In this document: one piece after another, positions 32,933-42,090 of the stretch
How positions within the stretch are numbered: position 1 is the first letter of the stretch
How the letters are laid out: the number at the start of each line of letters is the position of its first letter
Assembly: GCF_024585265.1 (NCBI RefSeq)
Contig: NZ_CP036533.1
Coordinates: 3,295,001-3,359,000 of the forward strand
DNA length: 64,000 nucleotides
Origin: Bradyrhizobium sp. WBAH42
GTDB lineage: Bacteria; Pseudomonadota; Alphaproteobacteria; Rhizobiales; Xanthobacteraceae
Direction: 5' to 3'
Program-made: the position numbers and the translations under genes
Notes under the pieces: generated by a model
Seen by the model: the letters and a program-made list of their open reading frames with translations, nothing else
What the model was told of the DNA's origin: nothing
The model's database searches: none

Positions 32933-34120
32933 ATGGCAGGAGTCTTGGAGGGCGTGCGCGTGCTCGATTTCGGGCGCTATATCGCCGGGCCCTATTGCGC
33001 CACCTTGCTGGCCGAGTTCGGGGCCGAGGTCATCCGCATCGAGAAGCGCGACGGCAGCGAGGATCGTTTCGTCGCGCCGGTGGGTGAAGGCGGCGAGGGC
33101 GCGCTGTTCCTCCAGGTCAATCGCAACAAGAAGTGCATCACGCTCGATCCGATGAAGGCGCAAGGCCAGGAGGTGATGCGCCGCCTGATCGCGACCGCGG
33201 ATGTCGTGGTCGCCAACCTGCCGCCGCAGACCCTGCGCGCGATGAAGCTCGATTACGACTCGTTGAAGGCGATCAAGCCGGACATCATCCTGACCACGGC
33301 CACCGCGTTCGGCGGGCCGGGCCCGTGGTCCGACCGGGTCGGCTTCGACGGCGTCGGCCAGGTGATGTCGGGCTCGGTGTACATGACGGGCGCGGGCGAT
33401 CCGCCGTATCGGGCCGCGGTGAACTGGGTCGATTTCGGCACCGCGCTGCACTGCGCCTTCGGCACGCTCGCCGCGCTGATCGAGCGCGGCAAATCCGGGC
33501 GCGGCCAGATCGTCGAGGGCGCGCTGCTCGCAACCGCGCTGTCCTTCACCAATGCCACGCTGATCGAGCAGGCCGTCATCAACGTCAACCGCGTGCCGAC
33601 CGGCAATCTCGGCCAGACCGCAGCGCCCGCCGACATCTACCGCACGAGGGACGGCTGGGTGCTGTGCCAGGTCACCGGCCATCCGCTGTTCAAGCGCTGG
33701 GCGCGGCTGATGGGCGAGGAGGAGGTATGGCTGAACGACCCGCGCTTTGCCGACGACATCAGCCGCGGCAACAACGGCCGCATCATCAGCGAGCGGATGG
33801 CGCGCTGGTGCGCCGAGCGCACCACACAGCAGGCCGTCGACACGCTGGGCCAGGCGATGATCCCGACCGGCCCCGTGCTCTCACCGCAGCAGGCGCTGGA
33901 TCATCCGCATATCCGCGCCGCCGGCTTCATGCAGGACGTCGACTATCCCGGCCTGCCGAAGCAGGCGCCGGTCGCCCGCGCCGCGGTGCGGCTGTCGGAA
34001 ACGCCCGGCAAGATCGCAAGCCGCCCGCCGACGCTCGGCGAGCACACCGATCGCGTCCTCGCCGAGCTCGGCTATGATGCGGACCAGATCGCGGCGCTTC
34101 GACAAGGCGGCATCATCTAG
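32933..34120 (+). CDS. CaiB/BaiF family (class III) CoA-transferase
   Basis: Enzyme of 395 residues that moves CoA between carboxylic acids. ATG at 32933 follows GAGGAAG. Motifs: D-F-G-R-Y-I-A-G-P-Y-C-A near residue 15, G-A-E-V-I-R-I-E-K, the catalytic aspartate in V-N-W-V-D-F-G-T-A (about residue 169) and G-H-P-L-F-K-R-W. Substrates are not predictable. It is divergent from the VOC gene across 165 bases. Confidence 0.93.
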   Translation: MAGVLEGVRVLDFGRYIAGPYCATLLAEFGAEVIRIEKRDGSEDRFVAPVGEGGEGALFLQVNRNKKCITLDPMKAQGQEVMRRLIATADVVVANLPPQTLRAMKLDYDSLKAIKPDIILTTATAFGGPGPWSDRVGFDGVGQVMSGSVYMTGAGDPPYRAAVNWVDFGTALHCAFGTLAALIERGKSGRGQIVEGALLATALSFTNATLIEQAVINVNRVPTGNLGQTAAPADIYRTRDGWVLCQVTGHPLFKRWARLMGEEEVWLNDPRFADDISRGNNGRIISERMARWCAERTTQQAVDTLGQAMIPTGPVLSPQQALDHPHIRAAGFMQDVDYPGLPKQAPVARAAVRLSETPGKIASRPPTLGEHTDRVLAELGYDADQIAALRQGGII

Positions 34121-34122
34121 CA

Positions 34123-34845
34123 TCACAGCAGCAGCTTCAGCGCCTTGGCATCGGCCGGTGCTGCGCTCTTCTGGTCGTTGTCGAAATAGACGTAGACGTC
34201 GCAGCCCTGACGCTTCCACGACTTGATGCGCTTGGCCCATTGCGCCAGCGTGGCCTTGGTATAGTGCCCGTGATAGCGCCCGCTTGGCCCGTGTCCGCGC
34301 ACATAGACGAAATCCGCCGTGCGCTTCCACGGCGCCGGCGCATCGTGATGGTCGGACAGGCACAGCGAGATGTTTTCCTCAGTCAGCATGCGCAGGATGC
34401 GCGGCTGATACCAGCTCGGATGACGGAATTCGAAACTGTAACGCCGCTTTCGTGACAGCAGCTTGAAGAACGACGCGAGCCGGTCCGCATTCGCCTCGAA
34501 CTGCGGCGGCAGCTGGAATAGGATCGGGCCGGCCTTGCCGCCAAGCCGCGTGATGCGGTCCTCGAGCAGCTCGAGGCTGTTGACGGAGCGGTCCGACAGG
34601 CGCTTCCAGTGCGTGATGAATTTCGACGCCTTCCAGGCGAACACGAAATCGCGGCCGGTCTGCTCGCGCCATCCCGTCACTGCCTCCGGCGTCGGCGTGC
34701 GGTAGAACACCCCGTTCAGCTCCGTGGTGTCGAACTGCCCGGCATAGTAGCGAAGTTGCTGCTTCAGCGTCACGCCCTCGGGGAAGAACGGGCCGCGCCA
34801 GGAGGCGTAGTGCCAGCCCGAAGTTCCGATCAGAACGCGCGCCAT
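34123..34845 (-). CDS. DUF72 domain protein (YecE-like)
   Basis: Protein of 240 residues with a TIM-barrel-like DUF72 fold: start V-L-I-G-T-S-G-W-H-Y-x-x-W, then FDTTELNGVFYR, the strand F-Q-L-P-P-Q-F, F-E-F-R-H-P-S-W and the C-terminal V-Y-F-D-N-D. The biochemical role of the family is unknown. Its stop faces that of the CoA-transferase gene three bases away. Confidence 0.93.
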   Translation of the reverse strand: MARVLIGTSGWHYASWRGPFFPEGVTLKQQLRYYAGQFDTTELNGVFYRTPTPEAVTGWREQTGRDFVFAWKASKFITHWKRLSDRSVNSLELLEDRITRLGGKAGPILFQLPPQFEANADRLASFFKLLSRKRRYSFEFRHPSWYQPRILRMLTEENISLCLSDHHDAPAPWKRTADFVYVRGHGPSGRYHGHYTKATLAQWAKRIKSWKRQGCDVYVYFDNDQKSAAPADAKALKLLL

Positions 34846-34935
34846 GTTTCACGTGCCATCCGTTGCTATTTGCCGGAGGGAACGTCCGTGCGGCCGATAC
34901 GTTTCTCGTGCGCATCAACGTAAGGACCGGAACCG

Positions 34936-35151
34936 ATGTACGCGCTGTTCGAAGGCAACAAGCAGATCGGCAATCCCTTTCCGACCGAGAAGGAGGTGTG
35001 GGAAGCCGCCTTGATCGAGGGCCTGGTCACCGATGTCCCGGTCGCCAACGAGGAGGGCGGTCACCTCTTGCCCGACGGCTATCACGTCGAGCGCGTCGAC
35101 GAGACATTCGCACCGCGGCCGGACTGGAAGCTGCCGCGCGAGATCTCCTGA
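34936..35151 (+). CDS. Small conserved hypothetical protein
   Basis: Protein of 71 residues, MYALFEGNKQIGNPFPTEKE followed by V-W-E-A-A-L-I-E-G-L-V, with an acidic C-terminal half and P-D-G-Y-H-V. Coding character is strong and the type is frequent in Bradyrhizobium. No function known. The start ATG has GGA about nine bases upstream. Confidence 0.75.
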   Translation: MYALFEGNKQIGNPFPTEKEVWEAALIEGLVTDVPVANEEGGHLLPDGYHVERVDETFAPRPDWKLPREIS

Positions 35152-35152
35152 G

Positions 35153-36340
35153 CTAATTGGACGCCAGCGCCGCCTTGGCCACCTCGGCCATCCAGCGCGA
35201 GGCCACGGGGAGGATCGCGTCGTTGAAATCATAGCGCGGACCGTGCAGCTCCGCGCCGTCGCGCAAGGGCCCGTTGCCGATCCAGACGAAGGCGCCGGGC
35301 CGCTGCTGCAGATAATGGGCAAAATCCTCGCCGGCCATGCTGGGGGCGAGATCGCGCCGCACCGGCGCCTGCACCTTCTCCGCGGCGATGCGCGCAAGGT
35401 CGGCCTCATCAGGCGTGTTGATCACGACGCCGACCCCCCAGACGATCTCGGGCGTGACTTTGACGCCGAAGCTGGTCGCGATCCCGGCGCAGGTGCGCTC
35501 GATGCCGTCGAGGAGGGTGTCCTTGACCGCCTCGCGGTGGTAGCGCAGCGTGCCGCGGATGGTGACGCGTCCGGCGATCTGGTTCGCCGCGGTGCCGCCT
35601 TCGATGGTGCACAGCGACAGCACGGCGGTGTCGAGCGGATCGACGCCGCGCGAGGTGATCGATTGCAGCGCGACGATGAGGTGCCCGGCCGCCACCACGG
35701 GATCGCGCGTCAGATGCGGCATGCCGGCGTGCCCGGCGTGGCCCTCGATCGTGATGGTGATGCGCCCGCCGGAGGCCATGACGACGCCGTCGTGCACGGC
35801 GATGGTTCCGGCGGCAAGGCCCGGCCAGTTGTGGAAGCCGAATATCCGCTCCATCGGAAAACGGTCGAACAGCCCGGCCGCGACCATCGCTCGCGAGCCG
35901 CCAAAGCCTTCCTCGGCCGGCTGGAAGACGAAATCGACCGTGCCGCTCCAATCGGTGTCGGCGGCGAGCAGCGCCGCGGCGCCCAGCAGCGAGGCGGTAT
36001 GGCCGTCATGGCCGCATGCATGCATCACGCCCGATGTCTTTGAAGCATAGGGCAGGGCGGTGTCCTCCGTGATCGGCAGCGCATCCATGTCGGCGCGCAG
36101 GCCGACCCGCCTTTGCGCGTGGCCGCGCGTCAGGGTCGCGACGATGCCGTTGCCGCCGATGCCGGCCTCGAAGGGAATGCCGAGCTCGGTGAGCTTGTCC
36201 CGCACGAAGGCGGCGGTCTCCTTCTCCTGCAGCGACAGTTCGGGATGCGCATGCAGGTGGCGGCGCCACGCGGTCAGTTTCTGGTGCAATTCGGGGGACA
36301 AGGCAGGTGTCTCTTGAGTGATGTCGGTTGCCGCCACCAT
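35153..36340 (-). CDS. M20 family amidohydrolase (hippurate/N-acyl amino acid hydrolase-like)
   Basis: Metalloenzyme of 395 residues that cleaves N-acyl amino acids or similar amides. Metal-binding motif M-H-A-C-G-H-D-G-H (about residues 106-114), P-A-E-E-G-F-G-G with the catalytic Glu (about 141-148), H-N-W-P (about 170) and the dimerisation lid starting G-R-I-T-I-T-I-E-G-H-A-G-H-A-G-M-P. The Cys in A-C-G-H is typical of the M20D branch. Stop lies one base after the preceding gene's stop, on the opposite strand. Confidence 0.93.
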   Translation of the reverse strand: MVAATDITQETPALSPELHQKLTAWRRHLHAHPELSLQEKETAAFVRDKLTELGIPFEAGIGGNGIVATLTRGHAQRRVGLRADMDALPITEDTALPYASKTSGVMHACGHDGHTASLLGAAALLAADTDWSGTVDFVFQPAEEGFGGSRAMVAAGLFDRFPMERIFGFHNWPGLAAGTIAVHDGVVMASGGRITITIEGHAGHAGMPHLTRDPVVAAGHLIVALQSITSRGVDPLDTAVLSLCTIEGGTAANQIAGRVTIRGTLRYHREAVKDTLLDGIERTCAGIATSFGVKVTPEIVWGVGVVINTPDEADLARIAAEKVQAPVRRDLAPSMAGEDFAHYLQQRPGAFVWIGNGPLRDGAELHGPRYDFNDAILPVASRWMAEVAKAALASN

Positions 36341-36405
36341 AATGGATTATCACCGCCATGCACCCCGCGCCTTGGAATGCCTCGCGTGCAGCAATGTGCT
36401 TTTTC

Positions 36406-36534
36406 CGTCATTCCGGGGCGCGCCTCTTGGCGCGAACCCGGAATCCATGGTGCAGCTCGCTCCGAGGCCCAATGGATTCTCAGGTGCGCAATTGCGCACC
36501 ATAGCTCGCGACTTCGTCGCGCCCCGGAATGACG
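36406..36534. repeat. Palindromic intergenic repeat bounded by CGTCATTCCGGGGCGCG
   Basis: A 129-base structured repeat: outer arms CGTCATTCCGGGGCGCG and CGCGCCCCGGAATGACG are exact inverted copies; inside lie AATCCAT/ATGGATT arms and a perfect 18-base palindrome GGTGCGCAATTGCGCACC. It can fold into a branched cruciform or RNA structure. I recognise it as a dispersed Bradyrhizobium intergenic repeat; it lies between convergent/divergent gene ends and has no coding function. Confidence 0.8.
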
Positions 36535-36544
36535 AGCATGGGTG

Positions 36545-37630
36545 TTACGCCAGCTTCGCCAGCCCCTTCCAATCGAACCCGATCCCATGCCCCGGCCGGT
36601 CGGGCGCCAGCGCCAGCCCGTCCTTCAGCACCAGCGCATGCTCGATGTACTTGTCGAGCCCGAATCCGTGCGCCTCCAGATAGGATCGGTTCGGGCAGGC
36701 CGCGAGCAGGTGCACGGTGACGTCGTGCGCGCCATGACTGGTGACGGGCAGGTTGAACGCCTCCGCCAGCCGCGCGATCTTCATGAACGCGCTGACGCCG
36801 CCGCAATTGGTCACGTCGGGCTCCGGATAGGACACCGCGCCGGATGCGATGTAGTTCTTGAACTCCCACAGCGAGCGCAGATTCTCGCCCGCCGCGATCG
36901 GCACGCCGCCGGCCTGCATGATGCGCAAATGGCCGGCGACGTCGTCGGGAATGATCGGCTCCTCCAGCCAGGTCAGGTCATAGGGCACGAAGGCGCGCGC
37001 GGCGCGGATGGCTTCCTCGACCGTCCATTTCATGTTGGCGTCCGCCATCAGCGGAAAGCCGTCGCCGAGATGCTGTCGCATCGCCGAGACGCGCGCGACA
37101 TCGGACTTGAGGTCGGGCCGGCCGACCTTCATCTTGATGGCGCGAAAGCCCTTGGCGAGATTGCCGTCGGTCTGCTTGAGCAGCGCATCGACGGAGAGAT
37201 CGAGGTCGATGCCGCCGGCATAGCACGGCACGTGCGCATCGAAGCCGCCGAGCAGGCGGTACAGCGGCAGCTTGGCGCGCCGCGCCTTCAAATCCCACAG
37301 CGCGATGTCGAGTGCCGACAGCGCCAGCACCGCCGGCCCGCCGCGGCCGCCATAATGCAGCCCCCACCAGACATGATGCCAGATCGCTTCGGTGCCGTCG
37401 GCCTCGCGCCCTTCGATCAGCGGCGGGATCTCGCGCTTGAGAATGTCGGCCACAGCCCCGCCATTGCGCCCGACCGTGTAGGTGTAGCCGACGCCCTCGG
37501 CGCCATCGGCATCGCGGACCCGGCAGGTGATGAGCTCGAATGCCGTCATGTCGCCATGCGTGGAGTCCGACAGCGCGACGGGGAGGGGGATCCGGTAGAA
37601 CCCGGTCTCGATGTTTGCGATGCGCGGCAT
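36545..37630 (-). CDS. Mandelate racemase/muconate-lactonizing enzyme family (enolase superfamily)
   Basis: Enzyme of 361 residues. Active-site set: K-x-K in A-I-K-M-K-V-G (about residue 165), metal ligands in M-A-D-A-N (about 195), W-L-E-E-P (about 221) and A-G-E-N-L (about 248), and the catalytic His in T-S-H-G-A-H-D (about 298). K-x-K plus H-D pairing marks the MandR-like subgroup: sugar acid dehydratases or racemases acting by proton abstraction next to a carboxylate. Substrate unclear; Mg-dependent. Confidence 0.93.
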   Translation of the reverse strand: MPRIANIETGFYRIPLPVALSDSTHGDMTAFELITCRVRDADGAEGVGYTYTVGRNGGAVADILKREIPPLIEGREADGTEAIWHHVWWGLHYGGRGGPAVLALSALDIALWDLKARRAKLPLYRLLGGFDAHVPCYAGGIDLDLSVDALLKQTDGNLAKGFRAIKMKVGRPDLKSDVARVSAMRQHLGDGFPLMADANMKWTVEEAIRAARAFVPYDLTWLEEPIIPDDVAGHLRIMQAGGVPIAAGENLRSLWEFKNYIASGAVSYPEPDVTNCGGVSAFMKIARLAEAFNLPVTSHGAHDVTVHLLAACPNRSYLEAHGFGLDKYIEHALVLKDGLALAPDRPGHGIGFDWKGLAKLA

Positions 37631-37658
37631 GTGGCCTCCCTGTTTTTTCTTTTGCTTC

Positions 37659-37770
37659 GTAGGGTGGGTTAGCTAGCGGTTGCGCGAAGCGCAAACGCTG
37701 GCGTAACCCACCACTTCTGTTGCCGTGGATGCATACGAGGATAGGTTACGCTGACGCTAACCCACCCTAC
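37659..37770. repeat. Palindromic intergenic repeat bounded by GTAGGGTGGGTTAGC
   Basis: Outer arms GTAGGGTGGGTTAGC and GCTAACCCACCCTAC are perfect inverted copies; inner arms are TGCGCGAAGCGCA and GGCGTAACCCACC. It resembles the element at 15630-15720. It fills the gap between two leftward genes and may end transcripts or protect mRNA ends. Confidence 0.75.
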
Positions 37771-37779
37771 AAACCAAAC

Positions 37780-38973
37780 TCATCGCATCGTCGCGAGTTG
37801 CACCGCCAGCGCGCAGGCGCGGTCGTATTCGTCGAGATTGATCCATTCGTCGACCGTGTGCGCCTCGTTCTGGCCGGCACCGAAGGTCACGGTCGGAACG
37901 CCGTGGCGGACCATCCAGTTGGCGTCGAGGCCGCCATTGGCCGCGCGCACGTTCGGGGTGCCGCCGACCGCAGACACCGCCTCGATCGCGCGCTTCACGA
38001 CGGGGAGGTTCTCCTTCATGCGGAACGGATAGTAGTCGGTCTCGGCCTTGAACTTGACCTTGCCGGACTTGCCTTGCGCGTTCGTCACCTTCTTGGCCGC
38101 CTTCTCGAACGCGGCCTTGTAGGCCTTGGTGATCTCCTTGAAGAACTTTCCGTCATGGCTGCGGCTCTCGCCGCGCACATGGACGTAGTCGGTGACGACG
38201 TTGGTGGCATCGCCCGCGGGGCGGCCTTCACCGCCGGTGACGGGACCGACATTGCTGGTGCCTTGCTGCTTGCCCTTCACCACCTTCCCGAACCAGCCGC
38301 CGGCCTTCACGTCGGCCAGCGCCAGGGCCATGATCATGGTCGAGGAGATGCCGCGCTCGGGTGCGACGCCGGCATGCGAAGCGCGGCCAAAAATCTCGAC
38401 GGTCCAGCGGTCGGCGCCGACGGCCCCGATCACGACGTTGGAGGCCGAGCCGCCGTCATAGTTGAACGCCATCACCGGCGAGCCGAGCTCGTCGAGCTTG
38501 ACGTGACGCGCGCCATAGAGCCCGCTCTCCTCGCGCACGCAGAACAGAAGCGTGATCGGCGGATGATCGAGCTTCTGCTTGGCGAGCTCGGCCGCCAGCG
38601 TCACCAGCACGCCGCAGCCGCAGCGATTGTCGCCGCCGAGCGCGGTCCTGGCCTCGTTGACGATCTTGCGCCCGGACTTCTTCGGCTTGGCGCCGGCGCA
38701 CAGCGGCACGGTGTCCATGTGGGTCATGAACATGATCCGCGGCTGGTTGTGCAGCGCGCCGCGGCCGGGCAGGTCGACGATCAGGTTGCCGGTCTCGGTC
38801 GGCACAGGAATGCGCGTGTTGGCGTCGTCGAGCCGGATCGCCTTCGCCGGCACGCCGGCCTCCTTCAGCGCGGCCGTGAGCTCCCGCCCGATCGCCGCCT
38901 CCTGTCCGGTGACGCCCTCTACAGTGAGGAAGCGCATGAGACGATCGGTGGCGGCTTTGGTGTCGACAGGCAT
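37780..38973 (-). CDS. M20/M28-type metallopeptidase (PepT-like)
   Basis: Peptidase of 397 residues; start ATG at 38973 (an upstream frame to 39036 lacks homology). Motifs: FMTHMDTVP (metal His-x-Asp, about residues 83-91), G-G-D-N-R-C-G-C-G-V (bridging Asp, about 114-123), R-E-E-S-G-L-Y-G (catalytic Glu-Glu, about 147-154) and D-A-N-W...H-G-V-P-T-V. Closest in style to tripeptide aminopeptidase PepT. Cytoplasmic. Confidence 0.9.
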   Translation of the reverse strand: MPVDTKAATDRLMRFLTVEGVTGQEAAIGRELTAALKEAGVPAKAIRLDDANTRIPVPTETGNLIVDLPGRGALHNQPRIMFMTHMDTVPLCAGAKPKKSGRKIVNEARTALGGDNRCGCGVLVTLAAELAKQKLDHPPITLLFCVREESGLYGARHVKLDELGSPVMAFNYDGGSASNVVIGAVGADRWTVEIFGRASHAGVAPERGISSTMIMALALADVKAGGWFGKVVKGKQQGTSNVGPVTGGEGRPAGDATNVVTDYVHVRGESRSHDGKFFKEITKAYKAAFEKAAKKVTNAQGKSGKVKFKAETDYYPFRMKENLPVVKRAIEAVSAVGGTPNVRAANGGLDANWMVRHGVPTVTFGAGQNEAHTVDEWINLDEYDRACALAVQLATMR

Positions 38974-39040
38974 GGACTCGAATTCCCCTTGATGCGGATG
39001 GCGGCGCAGCATCCCCTGCGCTTTCGCATTTCGCAAGGGC

Positions 39041-40282
39041 TCAGACGCGCTGTGTGTAGATCAGGAAAATCAGCACGCCGAGCGCCAGCGCCGCCGCCAT
39101 GAACAGCAGCACCGCCGGCAGCCCCGCGAGCGCGGCCACCGCGCCGGTGACGGACTGCATCAGCGCGGTGCCGAGAAAGAAGGCGAGATTGACGGCCGCA
39201 AGTGCTTTCCCTGCGACCTGCGCGTCGACGAGCTGCCTGGACATGCCGAACAGCAGCGGCTGCGCCGAGGTGAAGAGCCCGATGAGCACGAACAATGCCA
39301 GATCGTAGGACGGCGGCATGACGGTCACGCCGAACAGCCATGCAACGGCAAAGTGCGGGGCACCGAGCGCCATCAGCGCGAGCAGCAGCGCCGCGATCGC
39401 ATGCGTGCCGGCGACCAGCTCACGGCGGTGGCCGAGCCTGCGGTCGATCATGCCGACCAGCAGCGGGCCTGCGATCATCGCCAGCGTGAAGGCGCCGAGC
39501 TGGTTGCCGGCCTCGACCCGCGTCAGTCCCTTGATCTCCATCAGCCAGGGCCCGCCCCACAGGCCGCGCAGCACCAGCGAGCTCGCCAGCGACACCATCG
39601 CCAGCGCGATCACGCCGCGCAGCGGCCGCGACAGGCCGAGCCTGACCACATCGATCATCTGCGACAGCGGCGAGGAATCGTCCTTGTGCTCGGCCGGCTG
39701 GTGCGGCACCAGCACGAACACCGCGAGCGCGACGAGGATGCCGCCGATCGCGGAGAGCCAGAAACCGGCGCGCCAGCCGTAAGTGTCGATCACGAAAGCG
39801 AGCGGGCTCGCCGACAGCAGCATGCCGATATTGCCGATCGAGAGGATGGCGCCGGACCACAATCCGAACCGCGCCGCCGACAATTGCTTGGCGGCGAGCG
39901 TCATCGGGCACATCAGCATGCCCGAGGTGGCGACGCCGAGCAGCAGCTGCCCGACGGCGAAGCTCTCAGGCCCCGTCGCAAATCCCGAGGCCACCGCGCC
40001 GAACACGGTTCCCGCCAGCAGGCCGAGCGACACCGGCCGCACGCCAAATCGGTCCATCGCCGCGCCGACCGGGATCTGCGAAGCCGCAAAGGCGAAGTGA
40101 TAGACCGACGTGAGGCTCGCCAGCGCCTGCGGCTCGATGTGGAAATCCGCCGCCATCAGGTCGAGGCTCACCGCCGGAATGGTGCGCAGCAGGGTCGACA
40201 GCATGTGGCCGCAGGCGAGCGCGACCAGCGCGAAGATCAGCGCGCGGGTGGCTGTGCCCGCGTCGTTGGCGGCCGTGGTCAT
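39041..40282 (-). CDS. Major facilitator superfamily transporter
   Basis: Permease of 413 residues with about 12 hydrophobic segments and the MFS loop between helices 2 and 3 (VGAAMDRFGVRP, about residues 71-82, the G-x-x-x-D-R-x-G-x-R-x type). It lies 67 bases upstream of the PepT-like gene on the same strand, so it may be co-transcribed and import a peptide or amino-acid conjugate. Substrate not assigned. Confidence 0.9.
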   Translation of the reverse strand: MTTAANDAGTATRALIFALVALACGHMLSTLLRTIPAVSLDLMAADFHIEPQALASLTSVYHFAFAASQIPVGAAMDRFGVRPVSLGLLAGTVFGAVASGFATGPESFAVGQLLLGVATSGMLMCPMTLAAKQLSAARFGLWSGAILSIGNIGMLLSASPLAFVIDTYGWRAGFWLSAIGGILVALAVFVLVPHQPAEHKDDSSPLSQMIDVVRLGLSRPLRGVIALAMVSLASSLVLRGLWGGPWLMEIKGLTRVEAGNQLGAFTLAMIAGPLLVGMIDRRLGHRRELVAGTHAIAALLLALMALGAPHFAVAWLFGVTVMPPSYDLALFVLIGLFTSAQPLLFGMSRQLVDAQVAGKALAAVNLAFFLGTALMQSVTGAVAALAGLPAVLLFMAAALALGVLIFLIYTQRV

Positions 40283-40315
40283 GAGCGTCCCGTCCCGAGA
40301 AGGTTTTGGGTGGGG

Positions 40316-40498
40316 TTACATGATCGCGGGGGCGGGCGCCAATGGCGGCAGTGCGACCCCCTCATGCCGGAATGTGGCTTCTCCAGTCGCGACCAGTCGC
40401 TTGGCAGGCTCATCCATGTCGCGGCGGTCGTGAACCTGAACCAGCGCCAAGACGTTATGCCGGCAAAACGTGGTATCCTGCAGACCAGGAAGCGCCAT
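40316..40498 (-). CDS. Possible small protein in the MFS/TAXI intergenic region
   Basis: Frame of 60 residues from the ATG at 40498 (MALPGLQDTTFCRHNVLALV...) with reasonable codon use, ending 34 bases before the MFS start and divergent from the TAXI gene. No ribosome site is visible and I do not recognise the sequence. It could be a shadow. Confidence 0.35.
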   Translation of the reverse strand: MALPGLQDTTFCRHNVLALVQVHDRRDMDEPAKRLVATGEATFRHEGVALPPLAPAPAIM

Positions 40499-40518
40499 GA
40501 CATGCGGTGGCAGCGGCA

Positions 40519-41949
40519 ATGTCCTCGTCCGAGAGTACAAGTCAGACGACCAGCGACGCGGCCCGCCGGGAGCGGCGAAGGAGCAATTTTCTACTGTTGC
40601 TTCTCGCCGTTGGATTTCTCGTCTTCGGCGTCGCAGCGGGTGCACTCTATTACGCGTTGCGGCCGGAGATTCTCCGGATCGCCGTCGGGCCGCCTGGCAG
40701 CGACGATTACAAGGTCATTCAGGCGATGGCCGATGCGTTCGGCAGCGAAAGCCGAACTGTCAGGCTGCGTCCGATCAAGGTCGACGGAGCGATGGAAGCT
40801 CTCGCCCTGCTTGGGTCTGGCAAGGCCGATCTTGCCGTCGGCCGCGGCGACCTGGACATGCCGGCCGAGGCGCAGACCGTCGCGGTCGTACGCAAGAACT
40901 TCGTCGTGCTCTGGGCACCGTCCGGGCTTGCGGGCAAGAGTTCGAAAAGAAAGCCGTCGCCGAAGATCAAGGAGGTCGCCGATCTCTCAGGGCGCCGTGT
41001 CGGGGTGATCGGGCGGACGCCGGTGAATCCCGCGCTGCTGCGCGTCATCCTGAGCGCCGCCGGAGTGCAGCCCGACAAGGTCGCCGTGGCGCAGTTCGGC
41101 ACTGACCAGATCGATGAGCTCGCGCGCGATCTCACCCTCGATGCCTTCATGGCGGTCGGGCCCCTCGACAGCAAGATCACCTCCGATGCCGTTGCCGCAA
41201 CGGCGCGGACGCGCGGCGAGCCGAAGTTTCTCGCCATCGAGGCATCGGAAGCGATCGCCATCAAGCATCCCCGGTATGAATCGGAGGAGATTCCACCCAG
41301 CATCTTCAATGCGGATCCGGCTTGGCCAGGTGACAAGGTTGAAACTCTCAGCGTCAGCCATCTGATCGTGGCGAGAAAGAGCCTGCCCGAAGCGACGGTC
41401 GCCGCGTTTTTCCGTCAGCTCTTTGCCGTTCGCCAGGCGATCGCGAGGCAGGTCCCTGGCGCTGCACACATCACCAAGCCCGACCTCGAGAAGGAGGCTG
41501 AGCTGCAGGTCCACCGGGGCGCGGCGGCCGTCATCGACGGCAACGAACGCACGTTTCTCGACCGGTATGGCGACTTTTTCTGGTTCGGGCTCCTGCTTCT
41601 CTCTGGAATCGGCTCCGCTGCCGCTTGGTTGCGGCGCTATTTGAACCGCGACGAAAGGGACGACAATACCAGCCATCGCAACAGAATCCTGGCCATGGTT
41701 TCCAGCGCGAGGACCGCGGAATCCAATCAGGAGCTTGTGGCATTGCAGCGCGAGGCCGATATTATCATCGCCGAGACGCTCGAATGCTATGATGACGGCG
41801 CGATCGAGCAAGAGGAGCTCGCGGCATTCGGACTGGTGCTCGACCTCTTGAGCAATGCCATTGCCGAGAGGCGAACCGCACTGCAACGTACCACCCTCGA
41901 AACGGTTCGGGGCGCGGTAGGGAGCCACGGCGTTACGCCGCGGGCATAA
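40519..41949 (+). CDS. TAXI-family solute-binding protein with two membrane anchors
   Basis: Protein of about 476 residues (ATG at 40519; GTG at 40507 is the alternative). A transmembrane helix at ~28-47 is followed by the TAXI binding fold: L-R-I-A-V-G-P-P-G-S-D-D-Y, A-L-L-G-S-G-K-A-D-L-A-V and the hinge L-S-G-R-R-V-G-V-I-G-R-T-P. A second helix near residues 350-370 (F-W-F-G-L-L-L-L-S-G-I-G) is followed by a cytoplasmic, helical, acidic tail of ~100 residues. No TRAP permease genes lie nearby. Membrane-anchored TAXI proteins of this kind may act as sensors rather than transport receptors. Confidence 0.85.
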   Translation: MSSSESTSQTTSDAARRERRRSNFLLLLLAVGFLVFGVAAGALYYALRPEILRIAVGPPGSDDYKVIQAMADAFGSESRTVRLRPIKVDGAMEALALLGSGKADLAVGRGDLDMPAEAQTVAVVRKNFVVLWAPSGLAGKSSKRKPSPKIKEVADLSGRRVGVIGRTPVNPALLRVILSAAGVQPDKVAVAQFGTDQIDELARDLTLDAFMAVGPLDSKITSDAVAATARTRGEPKFLAIEASEAIAIKHPRYESEEIPPSIFNADPAWPGDKVETLSVSHLIVARKSLPEATVAAFFRQLFAVRQAIARQVPGAAHITKPDLEKEAELQVHRGAAAVIDGNERTFLDRYGDFFWFGLLLLSGIGSAAAWLRRYLNRDERDDNTSHRNRILAMVSSARTAESNQELVALQREADIIIAETLECYDDGAIEQEELAAFGLVLDLLSNAIAERRTALQRTTLETVRGAVGSHGVTPRA

Positions 41950-42090
41950 AGCGTCGTGGCGCCTCCGTACTGCGCGCGACGGTTGCAGTAATTGCCTCGG
42001 CATACTCGTCTTCGTCATCGAGCGCTTCCGTCGGCGGATATAGGAACAAAAAAGACATCGTCTCTCTTACCTCGGTAAGGAGACCTGATC

